64,000 nucleotides of DNA from Actinomyces succiniciruminis (GTDB lineage Bacteria; Actinomycetota; Actinomycetes; Actinomycetales; Actinomycetaceae), in NCBI RefSeq assembly GCF_900002405.1, contig NZ_LK995540.1, forward strand, positions 34,400 to 98,399. The letters are read 5' to 3'. A program made the translations under genes and the position numbers. The first letter of the stretch is position 1; each line of letters begins with the position of its first letter. The notes below the pieces were generated by a model. The model was given only the letters and a program-made list of their open reading frames with translations, was not told the DNA's origin and made no database searches. Positions 7,885 to 16,729 of this stretch are shown here, one piece after another.

Positions 7885-8577
7885 ATGGAGCTGACCCTTC
7901 CGGTCGCCCTGCTGGCCGGCCTCGTGTCCTTCGCCTCGCCCTGCTTCCTGCCGATCGTGCCCGCCTTCGTGGGGCAGCTGGTGGGCACGGACGCGGGCCC
8001 GGTGCGCCGCCGCACCGCCCTGGCCAACTCGGTGAGCTTCGTAATCGGCTTCTCCGTGGTGTTCATCGCCCTGTGGGCCTCGCTGGGGCTCCTCGGGCGC
8101 TCGCTGGGCCCCCACGTGGTCTACGCGCGCATGGCCGGCGGCGCGGTGCTGGTGCTCATGGGGCTGCATGTGGCGGGCATCCTGACACTGCGGCCCTTCG
8201 ACACGTTGGTGCGGGCGTCGGGTCCCGCCGACGCCGCCGGGTCGCCGCTGCGCGCCGCCCTGATGGGAGTCGCCTTCGGGGCGGGCTGGACCCCGTGCAT
8301 CGGCCCGATCCTCGGCGGGATCCTCGCCCTGGCGACGGCGAGCCCGACGGCGTGGTCCGGCGTCGTCCTCATGGCCGCCTACTGCCTGGGCCTGGGGATT
8401 CCGATCGTCGCCGTCGCCGTGGGCTCGGCCCAGGCCACACGGAGGTTCGACTGGTTCCGCCGCCACCACGTGGGGGTCTCGCTCGTGAGCGGGGGCATCC
8501 TCGTGGTCATTGGGCTGCTTATGATCGCCGGACTGCTGGGAAGACTGTCCGCCCTGATCCCCGCCCCGGGGCTGTGA
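7885..8577 (+). CDS. ccdA: CcdA, thiol-disulfide transporter for cytochrome c biogenesis
   Basis: Predicted 230-aa six-helix DsbD/CcdA-family protein that carries reducing equivalents across the membrane to keep apocytochrome haem-binding cysteines reduced. The paired cysteine motifs are visible: PCFLPIVPAF in helix 1 and WTPCIGPILGG in helix 4, the Cys-Pro or Pro-Cys pairs of the redox shuttle. GGGGTGAGCGG overlaps the end of the TPR gene and serves as ribosome-binding site. Its electron acceptor is likely the TlpA-like thioredoxin encoded at the end of the operon. Confidence 0.92.
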   Translation: MELTLPVALLAGLVSFASPCFLPIVPAFVGQLVGTDAGPVRRRTALANSVSFVIGFSVVFIALWASLGLLGRSLGPHVVYARMAGGAVLVLMGLHVAGILTLRPFDTLVRASGPADAAGSPLRAALMGVAFGAGWTPCIGPILGGILALATASPTAWSGVVLMAAYCLGLGIPIVAVAVGSAQATRRFDWFRRHHVGVSLVSGGILVVIGLLMIAGLLGRLSALIPAPGL

Positions 8578-8591
8578 GGAGGTACCTGAAG

Positions 8592-10112
8592 GTGAGACAG
8601 ACCGACACGCGGCCGACCGGGCCGGCGCAGTCGCCCGCCGCGAAGCAGGCGGGCACCACCGGTGAGCCCGGCGGGGCCGGAGCCGTGGACGGCCTGGACG
8701 ATCAGGCCGCGCCGTCCCCGGGTCAGCTGGCCGGGCAGGTGTACGCCTTCCTCTACAACAAGACCGTCGGCCTGGTGCTGATCCTGTTGGCCGGCCTGCT
8801 GGGCCTGCTGGGTGCGATCCTCCCGCAGATGCCCGCCTCCGCCAGGGTGGATGCCCAGGCCACCGAGCAGTGGCTGGAACAGGTGCGGCCGGTGTTCGGC
8901 GGCTGGACCGGCATCCTGCGCGCGCTGGGCGCCTTCAACATGTTCACCTCGGTGCCCTTCCTGGTCGTGATGGGGCTGCTGGCCGCCTCGATCCTCGCCT
9001 GCACGGCGCACCGGCTGCCGGTGATCTGGCGGGCCGCCCGTCACCCCCGCACCCGGGTGACCGCACGTTTCTTCGACCGGGCCCGGCTGCGTTCCCGCTT
9101 CACCGCGCCGGTGAGTGCCGAGGACGCCTTCGAGATCGTTTGTGCCGACGCCCGCCGACACCACCTGCGCGTGATCGTCGACGAGCGGGGACCCGGTCGC
9201 AACGCCTACTTGGACCGCAACCACTGGGCGCCCTTCGGCACGGTCTTCGCCCACGTCGCCTTCGTGGTGGTCATGGCCGGATTCGTGGTCTCCTCCCTGA
9301 CCGGTTTCCGCGACCAGCAGTTCGCCCTGACCGTCGGCCACCCCAAGGACGTCGGCCATGGCACCGCGCTGACCGTGCAGGCCAACAGCTTCCAGGACAC
9401 CTACTACGAGGACGGCTCTCCCAAGGATTACGTCACCGACCTGACCCTGCTGGACGCCGGCCGCCAGGTCGCCTCCCAGCAGGTGCGGGTAAACACCCCG
9501 CTGAGCTACCACGGCGTCATGTTCCACCAGTCCTACTTCGGGGTCTCCGCCGTCATGCGGGTGGTCGACGCCTCCGGGGCGGAGGTCCTCCACGACGGCG
9601 TCGCCCTGGAATGGACCACGTCGGACAAGATCTTCAACTACGGCCACACCACCCTGCCCGACGGCACCGTCATGTACGTGGTGGAGGCGGCCTCCGGGCA
9701 GGTCGGCACCGGTATCGAGCCCGGCCAGGTGCGCGTCGAGCTGTACCAGGGCGACGCCACCACGCCCAGCGCGCAGGCCGTCCTGGACCAGGGCACGCCC
9801 GGTGCGGTGGGCGACTACACCCTCACCTTCGAGCGGGAGCAGCAGTTCACTGGGCTGATCGTGCGCCGTGACCCCGGCGCCCCGATCGTGTGGGTCGGTT
9901 TCGGCCTGCTGGCGATCGGCACCTGCATGACCATGTTCTTCCGGCACCGGCGCATCTGGGTGCGGGTCACCGAGAGCGACGGCGGTGCCCTGGTGCAACT
10001 GGCCTCCCCGGACCGCCGCGACTTCGGGTTCAGCGCATTCTTCACCGACATGGCCGTCCGCCTGAGCGGACAAATGACGCGGCACGCGGAAAGGACCGAC
10101 GCCGATGCTTGA
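8592..10112 (+). CDS. resB: ResB, System II cytochrome c biogenesis protein
   Basis: Predicted 506-aa ResB/Ccs1 component of the CcsBA haem-handling synthetase. A ~55-residue disordered N terminus precedes three clustered helices (starting VGLVLILLAGLLGLLGAIL), a large extracytoplasmic domain, and a last helix (IVWVGFGLLAIGTCMTMFF), the usual ResB topology. With CcsA it moves haem out of the cell and attaches it to CxxCH motifs. The start is GTG at 8592, 9 nt after AGGAGG; no in-frame ATG fits. The end overlaps ccsA by 8 bp. Confidence 0.92.
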   Translation: MRQTDTRPTGPAQSPAAKQAGTTGEPGGAGAVDGLDDQAAPSPGQLAGQVYAFLYNKTVGLVLILLAGLLGLLGAILPQMPASARVDAQATEQWLEQVRPVFGGWTGILRALGAFNMFTSVPFLVVMGLLAASILACTAHRLPVIWRAARHPRTRVTARFFDRARLRSRFTAPVSAEDAFEIVCADARRHHLRVIVDERGPGRNAYLDRNHWAPFGTVFAHVAFVVVMAGFVVSSLTGFRDQQFALTVGHPKDVGHGTALTVQANSFQDTYYEDGSPKDYVTDLTLLDAGRQVASQQVRVNTPLSYHGVMFHQSYFGVSAVMRVVDASGAEVLHDGVALEWTTSDKIFNYGHTTLPDGTVMYVVEAASGQVGTGIEPGQVRVELYQGDATTPSAQAVLDQGTPGAVGDYTLTFEREQQFTGLIVRRDPGAPIVWVGFGLLAIGTCMTMFFRHRRIWVRVTESDGGALVQLASPDRRDFGFSAFFTDMAVRLSGQMTRHAERTDADA

Positions 10113-11028
10113 GTACTCCCAGGCCCTACTGCTGATCACCACCGCCCTGGTGGTGGTCTCCACCATCGCCTACCTGGGCGCCTTCTTCGCCGCCCGCATG
10201 TCGCGGGCCGCGGCCGCCGCGCCGGCCGGGGGGACGGGCGTCACCGTCGTCGTCGACACCGGCGACGGCGAGCGCACCGTGGAGGTGACCGGCGGGGTCC
10301 AGCGGGCCACGATCAAGCGCTTCACCGTCACCTGGTGGGCCGCCAAGTCCACCCAGCTGGCCCTGCTGCTGCTGACGGGCTCGCTGATCGCCCGGACCAT
10401 CGCCACCGGGCACGCCCCCTTCTCCAACCACTACGAGTTCGCCATCTGCTTCGCCTGGGGCATGATGCTGGCGCAGGTGGTGTTCGAGTGGCGCTACCGG
10501 GTGCGCACCGTGTCGATCATCGTGCTGCCGGTGATCCTGGCGATGCTCATCTACGCCTCCACCCTGTCCTACCAGCCCAGCCCGCTGATGCCGGCGCTGC
10601 AGAACTCCCCGCTGCTGACGCTGCACGTGTTCACCGCCTCCCTGGGCTACGGGGCCGCGGTGGTCTCCTTCGCCGCCGCGGTCATGTACCTGCTGGCCCC
10701 GCACGTGCGTTGGCGGGGCTGGCCCCGGCAGGAGGTGCTCGACGACCTGGCCTACCGGGCCACCGTGGTCACCTTCCCCATGCTGACCCTCATGCTGATC
10801 CTGGGGGCGCTGTGGGGGAACGTCGCCTGGGGCCGCTACTGGGGCTGGGACCCCAAGGAGACGGCGGCGCTGGTCACCTGGCTGATCTACGGCGCCTACC
10901 TGCATGCGCGCGTGACCCGCGGCTGGCGGGGCAACCGCGCCGCCTGGCTGCTGATCCTGGGATTCGCCGCCGTCCTGTTCACCTACCTGGGCAACCTGTT
11001 CTTCGGAGGACTGCACTCCTATGCGTGA
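10105..11028 (+). CDS. ccsA: CcsA (ResC), haem-binding System II synthetase subunit
   Basis: Predicted 307-aa polytopic protein of the haem handling protein family. The diagnostic tryptophan-rich WGRYWGWDPKETAAL motif lies near residue 245, flanked by conserved His residues in NHYEF and in YLHARVTRG. About eight membrane helices are apparent. It works with ResB to bind and present haem. It overlaps resB at its start by 8 bp and the thioredoxin gene at its end by 8 bp, so the three proteins are translationally coupled. Some databases call this subunit CcsB. Confidence 0.93.
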   Translation: MLEYSQALLLITTALVVVSTIAYLGAFFAARMSRAAAAAPAGGTGVTVVVDTGDGERTVEVTGGVQRATIKRFTVTWWAAKSTQLALLLLTGSLIARTIATGHAPFSNHYEFAICFAWGMMLAQVVFEWRYRVRTVSIIVLPVILAMLIYASTLSYQPSPLMPALQNSPLLTLHVFTASLGYGAAVVSFAAAVMYLLAPHVRWRGWPRQEVLDDLAYRATVVTFPMLTLMLILGALWGNVAWGRYWGWDPKETAALVTWLIYGAYLHARVTRGWRGNRAAWLLILGFAAVLFTYLGNLFFGGLHSYA

Positions 11029-11725
11029 CGATTCGAGTGACAAGCTGCCGGAGGAGACCTCCGCCGACGTGAGCGACCGGCCCGACCCCGAGCCCGAGAC
11101 CCGGGCCGATGACCCCGACGAGCCCGACTGGCGCACCGGCATCCGCGGCTCCCGCTTCGGGCAGGTGGCCGTGATGATCGTCGCGGCCTTCGCCATCGCC
11201 ATCGCCGCCTGGTGGGCCGTGGGGCCCGACGACGTCGGCCCGGCCCAGGCCGAGACCGCGGTGGTCACCGAGGTGGACGTGGCGGGGGCGGACAGCGCCC
11301 CGGTGGTGGGGCAGAGGGCTCCGGCCTTCACCGCCACCGACCTCGACTCCCAGGAGGTGGTGTTGGATCCGGACGCCATGGAGGGACGGCCGGTGTGGCT
11401 GATGTTCGTGGCCACCTGGTGCACGGGCTGCCGCACCGAGATGCCCGACGTGCAGGCGGCCGCCGCCGACTACGGGGACGACGTGGAGGTGATCGCGGTC
11501 TACGTGGGGGAGGACGCCGCCGCGGTGAGCGCCTACTCCGAGCGCGTGGGCAATGACTTCACGCAGGTGCCCGACCGCAGCCAGGCGATCTCCGCCGCCT
11601 ACGGGATCATGGGCGTGCCCTCGCACTTCTTCATCGGCGCCGACGGCGTCGTGGAGCAGGTACAGGTCGGCCTGCTCACCCCCGAGCAGATGGACGAGTC
11701 GCTGCGCGCCCTCACCGGCGCCTGA
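11021..11725 (+). CDS. TlpA/ResA-like membrane-anchored thiol-disulfide oxidoreductase
   Basis: Predicted 234-aa protein with an acidic N terminus, one helix at ~47-67 (VAVMIVAAFAIAIAAWWAV), and an extracytoplasmic thioredoxin-fold domain. The active site is WCTGC in FVATWCTGCRTEMPDVQ; the cis-Pro loop is GVPSHFFIG. In System II it reduces apocytochrome cysteines before haem attachment, taking electrons from CcdA. It is the last gene of the nrf operon. ResA and CcsX are alternative names; the residues between the cysteines are not the usual EP pair of ResA. Confidence 0.9.
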   Translation: MRDDSSDKLPEETSADVSDRPDPEPETRADDPDEPDWRTGIRGSRFGQVAVMIVAAFAIAIAAWWAVGPDDVGPAQAETAVVTEVDVAGADSAPVVGQRAPAFTATDLDSQEVVLDPDAMEGRPVWLMFVATWCTGCRTEMPDVQAAAADYGDDVEVIAVYVGEDAAAVSAYSERVGNDFTQVPDRSQAISAAYGIMGVPSHFFIGADGVVEQVQVGLLTPEQMDESLRALTGA

Positions 11726-11738
11726 CCCTCCTTCTCTC

Positions 11739-11774
11739 ACCGAGGTCGGTTGATCTTACGTGCCGAGGTCGGTT
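11739..11774 (+). repeat. Family A 23-bp repeat, two units
   Basis: Two tandem units with the core CCGAGGTCGGTTG and a TTACGTG linker lie 14 bp after the thioredoxin gene. The same unit recurs inverted at 16881-16945 and directly at 56726-56815. Confidence 0.8.
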
Positions 11775-11806
11775 GTGGTGGGCCGATCCGGGGTGTAGGC
11801 CGCAGT

Positions 11807-11935
11807 GGAATGTCCAGATTCGGCACGAACGGTGCCGGCCGTGTCAGCGGCCGCGAACAAAACGTTGAAATCATGCGGATGCCGCATCAGACTGCATCCG
11901 CATCGACGCCGTTAATGCCGAATGTGGACATTTCC
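11807..11935 (+). repeat. Family B ~120-bp inverted-repeat element, copy 1
   Basis: The ends GGAATGTCC and GGACATTTCC are inverted. The arms extend inward as TGTCCAGATTCGGCACGAAC against GTTAATGCCGAATGTGGACA. An inner perfect stem is ATGCGGATGC / GCATCCGCAT, next to the family-conserved AACGTTGAAAT. This is the most divergent of the four copies. No coding gene is seen inside. Confidence 0.8.
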
Positions 11936-12353
11936 GGCCTCTGCCCGTCAGTGTGCAGTGCGCAGCCGCGAGTCCTCCACCACCGTCGGCACCCCACCAT
12001 CCGCACACCCATGCCCTCCCCGTCGTCACCCCTCGAACGCCAAGAGCCGGTTTGAGGCTGTGGTGGTGGCCGGGGTGCTGCGAGGGGAGCGGTAGTACGC
12101 GTGCGCAGGGGTGTCGGGTCGGCTCGCCACGCCGGAGTTGACTGTTTGGGTCTCCCAGCTCGCTGGTGAAGGACATCTGCAACGCTACTTCGAGGTTAAC
12201 AACGCCGGTTAACGGTCTGTTGAAGGCTTGTGGGGCATACAGCAGAACGTAAACTGGCGTCGTTAACGCCCAACCGGCGTTGTAGAAGTTCTAGCCGCCC
12301 TTGCCCACCGGACTGAATCGTTCAGCAGCCGCCGTCGGGTTAGCCTTGGCGGC
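11936..12353. other. Non-coding stretch upstream of pyrE with a long inverted repeat
   Basis: No convincing gene. ACAACGCCGGTT (12199-12210) is exactly inverted as AACCGGCGTTGT (12272-12283), and GTTAAC occurs three times between 12195 and 12267. TAGCCT at 12341-12346 is a probable -10 box 7 nt before the pyrE GTG. Confidence 0.6.
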
Positions 12354-12935
12354 GTGAGTACCGATGTGATCGCCAACGACTCCCACCGCGCCCGCCTGGC
12401 CGAACTCATCCGTGACCTCGCCGTCGTGCGCGGGAAGGTCACTCTTGCCTCCGGGCTGGAGTCCGACTTCTACGTGGACATGCGCCGCGCCACCCTGCAC
12501 CACGAGGCCGCCCCCCTCATCGGCCACGTCATGCTGGACATGCTGGAGGAGGCCGGCCTGAGCACCGAGGACGTCGACGCCGTCGGCGGGCTCACCATGG
12601 GCGCCGACCCGGTGGCCACCGCCATGCTGCACGCCGCCGCCTCCCGCGGGCTGGACCTGGACGCCTTCGTGGTGCGCAAGGCCGCCAAGGACCACGGCAT
12701 GAAGCGCCGCGTGGAGGGCCCCGACGTCGCCGGCCGCAACGTCGTCGTCCTGGAGGACACCTCCACCACCGGCGGCTCCCCGCTGGAGGCCGTCGCCGCG
12801 CTGCGCGAGGCCGGCGCCAACGTGCTCGCCGTCGCCGTGATCGTCGACCGCGCCACCGGGGCGCGCGAGCGGATCGAGGCCGCCGGCCTGCCCTACTATG
12901 CCGCCCTCGGACTGGCGGACCTGGGACTTGACTGA
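12354..12935 (+). CDS. pyrE: Orotate phosphoribosyltransferase
   Basis: 193-aa enzyme of de novo pyrimidine synthesis, converting orotate and PRPP to OMP. The PRPP-binding loop is VVVLEDTSTTGGSPLEA near residues 125-141. VTLASGLESDFYVDMRRATL is the N-terminal substrate segment, and VRKAAKDHGMKRRVEG is the flexible catalytic loop with Lys, His and Lys. The start is GTG; the TAGCCT box is 7 nt upstream with no ribosome-binding site, suggesting a leaderless transcript. The methyltransferase that follows overlaps its last codons. Confidence 0.95.
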   Translation: MSTDVIANDSHRARLAELIRDLAVVRGKVTLASGLESDFYVDMRRATLHHEAAPLIGHVMLDMLEEAGLSTEDVDAVGGLTMGADPVATAMLHAAASRGLDLDAFVVRKAAKDHGMKRRVEGPDVAGRNVVVLEDTSTTGGSPLEAVAALREAGANVLAVAVIVDRATGARERIEAAGLPYYAALGLADLGLD

Positions 12936-13623
12936 CGCCGCCGACCGCCCCGCTGCGGCCGATTCCTCCGACACCGCCGGTGCGGACGCGCCGACGGCGC
13001 GCGTGCGCGAGGTCGGGGTCGGCCCCTGGCCCGGGGGCCCGGATGCGTGGCCCGACGACCCCCGCTACGACCGGGCGCTGCTGGCCGACGGCGACCGCCG
13101 CAACGTCGTCGACTGCTACCGCTACTGGACCATTGAGGCGATCCGCGCCGACCTGGCCGGTCGCGCTCACCCGCTGCACGTGGCCGTGGAGAACCTCTCG
13201 CAGGATCTGAACATCGGGTCGATCGTGCGCACCGCCAACGCCTTCAACGTGGCCGCCGTGCACATCATCGGGCGCCACCGCTGGAACAAGCGCGGCGCCA
13301 TGGTCACCAACCGCTACCTGGACGTGCGCCATCACCCCGAGCCGGACGCGCTGCTGGAGTGGGCCGCCGACGCCGGCTACGAGGTGATCGGGATCGACAA
13401 CGGGCCGCGGGCGGAGCCGCTGGAGAAGGCCGTGCTGCCGGAGCGCTGCCTGATGGTGTTCGGCAGCGAGGGGGAGGGCATCAGCCCGGCGCTGCTGGCG
13501 CGCTGCTCACGGGTGCTGCGGATCGGCCAGTACGGCTCCACCCGCTCCATCAACGTGGCCGCCGCGGCCGCCGTCGCCATGCACGCCTGGGTGCTGCAGC
13601 ACGCCGGGCCCGCCCCCGACTGA
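12928..13623 (+). CDS. SpoU/TrmH-family RNA 2'-O-ribose methyltransferase
   Basis: Predicted SPOUT-class SAM-dependent methyltransferase of tRNA or rRNA ribose. The three SpoU motifs are present: NLSQDLNIGSIVRTANAF (motif 1), VFGSEGEGIS (motif 2) and YGSTRSINVAAAAAVAMH (motif 3), forming the deep trefoil knot. The start is uncertain: TTG at 12928 overlaps the pyrE stop, whereas an ATG at 12898 lies inside pyrE without a ribosome-binding site. The conserved part begins near residue 25 (VREVGVGPWPGG). The target RNA position is not determinable here. Confidence 0.9.
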   Translation: MTDAADRPAAADSSDTAGADAPTARVREVGVGPWPGGPDAWPDDPRYDRALLADGDRRNVVDCYRYWTIEAIRADLAGRAHPLHVAVENLSQDLNIGSIVRTANAFNVAAVHIIGRHRWNKRGAMVTNRYLDVRHHPEPDALLEWAADAGYEVIGIDNGPRAEPLEKAVLPERCLMVFGSEGEGISPALLARCSRVLRIGQYGSTRSINVAAAAAVAMHAWVLQHAGPAPD

Positions 13624-13716
13624 GTCGGGAACGGGCCCGGGGAGACGACGGGACGGGCCCAGTCGTTTGACGCGATCACGACGCGCCGCCGGGCGAGTGC
13701 CGGGGCGCTGCTGGGT

Positions 13717-14154
13717 TTAGGCCTTGTCGGCCTCGATGACCGGGTGTTCGGCCGGGGCGTGGGTGACCTCGATCTTGCGCGGCTTGGCCTCCTCGGCCAC
13801 CGGGATCGTCAGGGTCAGCACGCCGTCGGTGTACTGGGCGGAGATGCGGTCCAGTGCCAGCCCGTGGCCCAGCGTCAGCTGGCGGGCGAAGGTGCCGCTC
13901 GGGCGCTCGTGGGCGAGCCACTGCACGTCCTTGGCATCGGTGGCCGGGCGCTCGGCGCGCACGGTCAGGGTGCGGTCCTCGACGTCCACGTCGATCGTCG
14001 CGGGATCCACGCCGGGCAGGTCAATGCGGGCCACGAAGGACTCGCCCTCCCGGTACAGGTCCAGGGGCATGCCCACGGACGCGGGGGTGCGGACCATGCC
14101 GCCGGTGAGCCAGCGGTCCAGGTCGCGGAACGGGTCAAAGGATGTTGTTGCCAT
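13717..14154 (-). CDS. Hsp20/alpha-crystallin small heat-shock protein
   Basis: 145-aa ATP-independent holdase that binds unfolding proteins. The alpha-crystallin domain covers residues ~35-130, with FVARIDLPGVDPATIDVDVED at its start, the GTFARQLTL beta-strand, and YTDGVLTLTIPVAEEAKPRKI containing the GVLTLTIP motif. I chose ATG 14154, which has GGAGGT 7 nt upstream; a GTG three codons earlier overlaps that site. It is transcribed towards the methyltransferase gene. No HAIR or CIRCE element was recognised upstream, so its heat regulation is open. Confidence 0.93.
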   Translation of the reverse strand: MATTSFDPFRDLDRWLTGGMVRTPASVGMPLDLYREGESFVARIDLPGVDPATIDVDVEDRTLTVRAERPATDAKDVQWLAHERPSGTFARQLTLGHGLALDRISAQYTDGVLTLTIPVAEEAKPRKIEVTHAPAEHPVIEADKA

Positions 14155-14406
14155 GTCAACCACCTCCAGTGGTTACGGCCTCGGAGGATCCGAGAGTCGA
14201 GCGGCGGCGTCCTTGCGCGCCGACCGCCTGTGGCTCAATTGTGGACCCCCTCCCGCCGGAGTGATCCGGGTCATCGCCAACGGTGAAACCCGCCGGTTGC
14301 GGGACTGCGCGACCAAACAGGACCATGATCCGGTTCACGCGCGGGTGAATCCGTGACAGAATCAGCGGTGCACCACTGACTATTCACTTTCATCAGGAGG
14401 CACCCA

Positions 14407-15456
14407 GTGGCCATTGCAACCCCGGAGTCCTATGCCGACATGCTTGACCGCGCCAAGGCCGGCAAGTACGCCATCCCCGCGATCAACGTCACTTCCTCGC
14501 AGACCCTGTCTGCGGCGCTCAAGGGTTTCGCCGACGCCGAGTCCGACGGAATCGTCCAGATCTCCAACGGCGGCGCCGCCTACTGGTCCGGCTCCTCCCG
14601 TCTAGACCGGGTGAAGGGCTCCATCGCCTTCGCGGCCTACGCCCGCGCCGTCGGTGACCTGTACCCGGGCGTCATCGGCCTGCACACCGACCACTGCCCC
14701 AAGAAGATGCTCGAGCCCTGGATCCTCCCGCTGCTCGAGATCGAGGCGGAGCAGGTCAAGCGCGGCGAGCTGCCGATGTTCAACTCCCACATGTGGGACG
14801 GCTCGGCCGAGTCCCTGGACGACAACATCGAGATCGCCGTGGACATGCTGGCCCGCACCAAGGCCGCCAACACCGTCCTCGAGATCGAGATCGGCGCCGT
14901 CGGCGGCGAGGAGGACGGCATCACCGGTGCCGAGAACGCGAACCTGTACACCACCGCGGATGACGCCTTCCGCGCCATCGAGGCCCTCGGCCTGGGTGAG
15001 AACGGCCGCTACATCACCGCCCTCACCTTCGGCAACGTGCACGGCTCCTACAAGCCCGGCCACGTCAAGCTGCGCCCCGAGATCCTCGGCGACATCCAGA
15101 AGGACGTCGCGGCCCGCCTGGGCGACCGCCTGTCCACCAAGGTCGGTGTGAAGGACTCTCCGTTCGACCTGGTCATGCACGGCGGCTCCGGCTCCACCGA
15201 CGAGGAGATCGCCACCGCGGTGCGCAACGGCGTCATCAAGATGAACGTGGACACCGACACCCAGTACGCCTTCACCCGCCCGGTCGCCGACCACATGTTC
15301 AAGAACTACGACGGCGTCCTCAAGATCGACGGCGAGGTCGGCAACAAGAAGACCTACGACCCGCGCGCCTGGGGCAAGGCCGCCGAGGAGGGCATGGCCG
15401 CCCGCGTGGTCGAGGCCTGCGAGCGCCTCGGCTCCGTCGGCTCCGCCAAGCGCTGA
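14407..15456 (+). CDS. fba: Class II fructose-bisphosphate aldolase
   Basis: 349-aa zinc-dependent aldolase of glycolysis and gluconeogenesis, cleaving fructose 1,6-bisphosphate to DHAP and glyceraldehyde 3-phosphate. Zinc ligands are visible in HTDHCPKK, in the GGEEDG segment, and in GNVHGSYKPGHV; LVMHGGSGSTDEEI is the phosphate-binding loop. Length and motifs match the actinobacterial class IIa enzymes. AGGAGG precedes the GTG start. A perfect 15-bp hairpin follows the gene. Confidence 0.96.
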   Translation: MAIATPESYADMLDRAKAGKYAIPAINVTSSQTLSAALKGFADAESDGIVQISNGGAAYWSGSSRLDRVKGSIAFAAYARAVGDLYPGVIGLHTDHCPKKMLEPWILPLLEIEAEQVKRGELPMFNSHMWDGSAESLDDNIEIAVDMLARTKAANTVLEIEIGAVGGEEDGITGAENANLYTTADDAFRAIEALGLGENGRYITALTFGNVHGSYKPGHVKLRPEILGDIQKDVAARLGDRLSTKVGVKDSPFDLVMHGGSGSTDEEIATAVRNGVIKMNVDTDTQYAFTRPVADHMFKNYDGVLKIDGEVGNKKTYDPRAWGKAAEEGMAARVVEACERLGSVGSAKR

Positions 15457-15563
15457 TCGGCCCGACGACGGCGCGCCCGGCGCGGCGTCGTCGTCCCGGC
15501 TCCGGCGTTTCCCGGGGTGCCCGCACGCGGGTGCGGCAGCCTCGGTGCCGTTAAACATGATCT

Positions 15564-15595
15564 GCGGCCCCGGCACCACATGGTGCCGGGGCCGC
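15564..15595 (+). terminator. Perfect 15-bp palindrome after fba
   Basis: GCGGCCCCGGCACCA and its exact complement are separated by only CA. There is no T-tract, as is common for high-GC terminators. It lies 59 bp before the lacI start, so a regulatory role is also possible. Confidence 0.65.
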
Positions 15596-15654
15596 GGGCG
15601 TGCGCGGGCGAGTGTGTATACTCGCCGAACCGTCTCAACGAATCGGAGAAAACG

Positions 15655-16680
15655 GTGGCAACGCTCGCGGATGTGGCCCAACGAGTGGGCGTCAGTCAGG
15701 CGACCGTATCCCGCGCCATCAACGGCAAACCGGGCGTATCGGACAAGACCCGCCAGGCCATTGTGGAGGTCATGCGGGAACTGGGCATGGTGGGCGACTC
15801 CCTGCAGCGGGGTGTTCCCCGGCAGGTGGCCCTGGTGGTGCCCGACCTGTCCAACCCGATCTTTCCCGCCTTCGTGACGGCGATCAGCACCTACCTCGCT
15901 CGCAACAACATGCTGCCGGTGCTGTGCACCTACACGCTCACCGGCGCCTCGGAGAGCTCACTGCTGGAGATGGTGCTCAAGCAGCAGCCGACCGGCGTGA
16001 TCTTCCTGGCCGGTCGCTACGACACCGAGTTCGCCGACCACAGCGACTACGCAATGCTGCGGGAGCGCCGGTTGCCGACCGTCTTCATCAACGCCGCTGC
16101 CCCCGAGTTGCGCGGGCAGTGTGTCATGACCGACGACGCCGCCGGCACCCGCATGGCGATGCGTCACCTCGCCAGCCAGGGGCACACGCGCATCGGCATG
16201 CTCCTGGGCGACCCGCACCACTACCCGAGCCTGATCAAGCATCAGGCGGCATTGAGCTTCGCACAGGAGGCGGGCCTGGAACTCCCGGAGGAGGCCACCG
16301 CGTGGACCACCTACGGCTTCGAGTCCGGGCGCGACGCGGCGCTTCGCCTCGGCGAGCAGGGCATCACCGCGCTGCTGTGCGCCAGCGACCAGCTGGCACT
16401 CGGTGCCATCCGTGCCCTGAAGTCCCTAGGGCTGTCGGTCCCCGACGACGTCTCGGTGATCGGCTACGACGACTCCCCCTGGCTGCCCTATACCTCCCCG
16501 GCGCTGACCACGGTGCGTCAGTCAGTCGACGCGATGAGCCGGGCTGCGGTCGCGGCGCTGCTGCGCTGCACCGAGGATCCGGCTCTGCTGGATGTACGTC
16601 GGGACCTCCTGTTCGAACCCGAGTTGGTGGTGCGCGAGTCGACCGGCATCTGCCCGACGTGGCGGTCCGGCAGCAACTGA
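15655..16680 (+). CDS. LacI-family transcriptional regulator
   Basis: Predicted 341-aa LacI/GalR repressor. The helix-turn-helix is at residues 3-23 (TLADVAQRVGVSQATVSRAI), followed by the hinge helix and a periplasmic-binding-protein-like sensor domain (VALVVPDLSNPIFPAFV; later LGLSVPDDVSVIGYDDSPW). The start is GTG at 15655 with GGAG upstream; a TATACT -10 box is at ~15618. It stands directly before the dextran-type locus in the same direction, so control of that locus by an alpha-glucan-derived sugar is the simplest inference. TTGCG-containing palindromes lie between it and the next gene. Confidence 0.9.
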   Translation: MATLADVAQRVGVSQATVSRAINGKPGVSDKTRQAIVEVMRELGMVGDSLQRGVPRQVALVVPDLSNPIFPAFVTAISTYLARNNMLPVLCTYTLTGASESSLLEMVLKQQPTGVIFLAGRYDTEFADHSDYAMLRERRLPTVFINAAAPELRGQCVMTDDAAGTRMAMRHLASQGHTRIGMLLGDPHHYPSLIKHQAALSFAQEAGLELPEEATAWTTYGFESGRDAALRLGEQGITALLCASDQLALGAIRALKSLGLSVPDDVSVIGYDDSPWLPYTSPALTTVRQSVDAMSRAAVAALLRCTEDPALLDVRRDLLFEPELVVRESTGICPTWRSGSN

Positions 16681-16696
16681 TTTCGTTGTGTGAGGC

Positions 16697-16729
16697 GTCA
16701 CGCAATCAGAACGCAAGAGCTTGCGTGAC
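16697..16729 (+). promoter_or_regulatory. Inverted repeat downstream of lacI (operator or terminator)
   Basis: GTCACGCAA (16697-16705) is exactly inverted as TTGCGTGAC (16721-16729). A nested palindrome ACGCAAG-AG-CTTGCGT spans 16711-16726. It could terminate lacI or bind LacI, since the arms share TTGCG with the palindrome at 16986. Confidence 0.45.

Noticed and set aside
15564-15595. LacI operator at the perfect palindrome after fba
   Set aside because: A 15-bp stem with a 2-bp centre right after a highly expressed gene fits a terminator better, and its half-sites differ from the TTGCG palindromes; not excluded.
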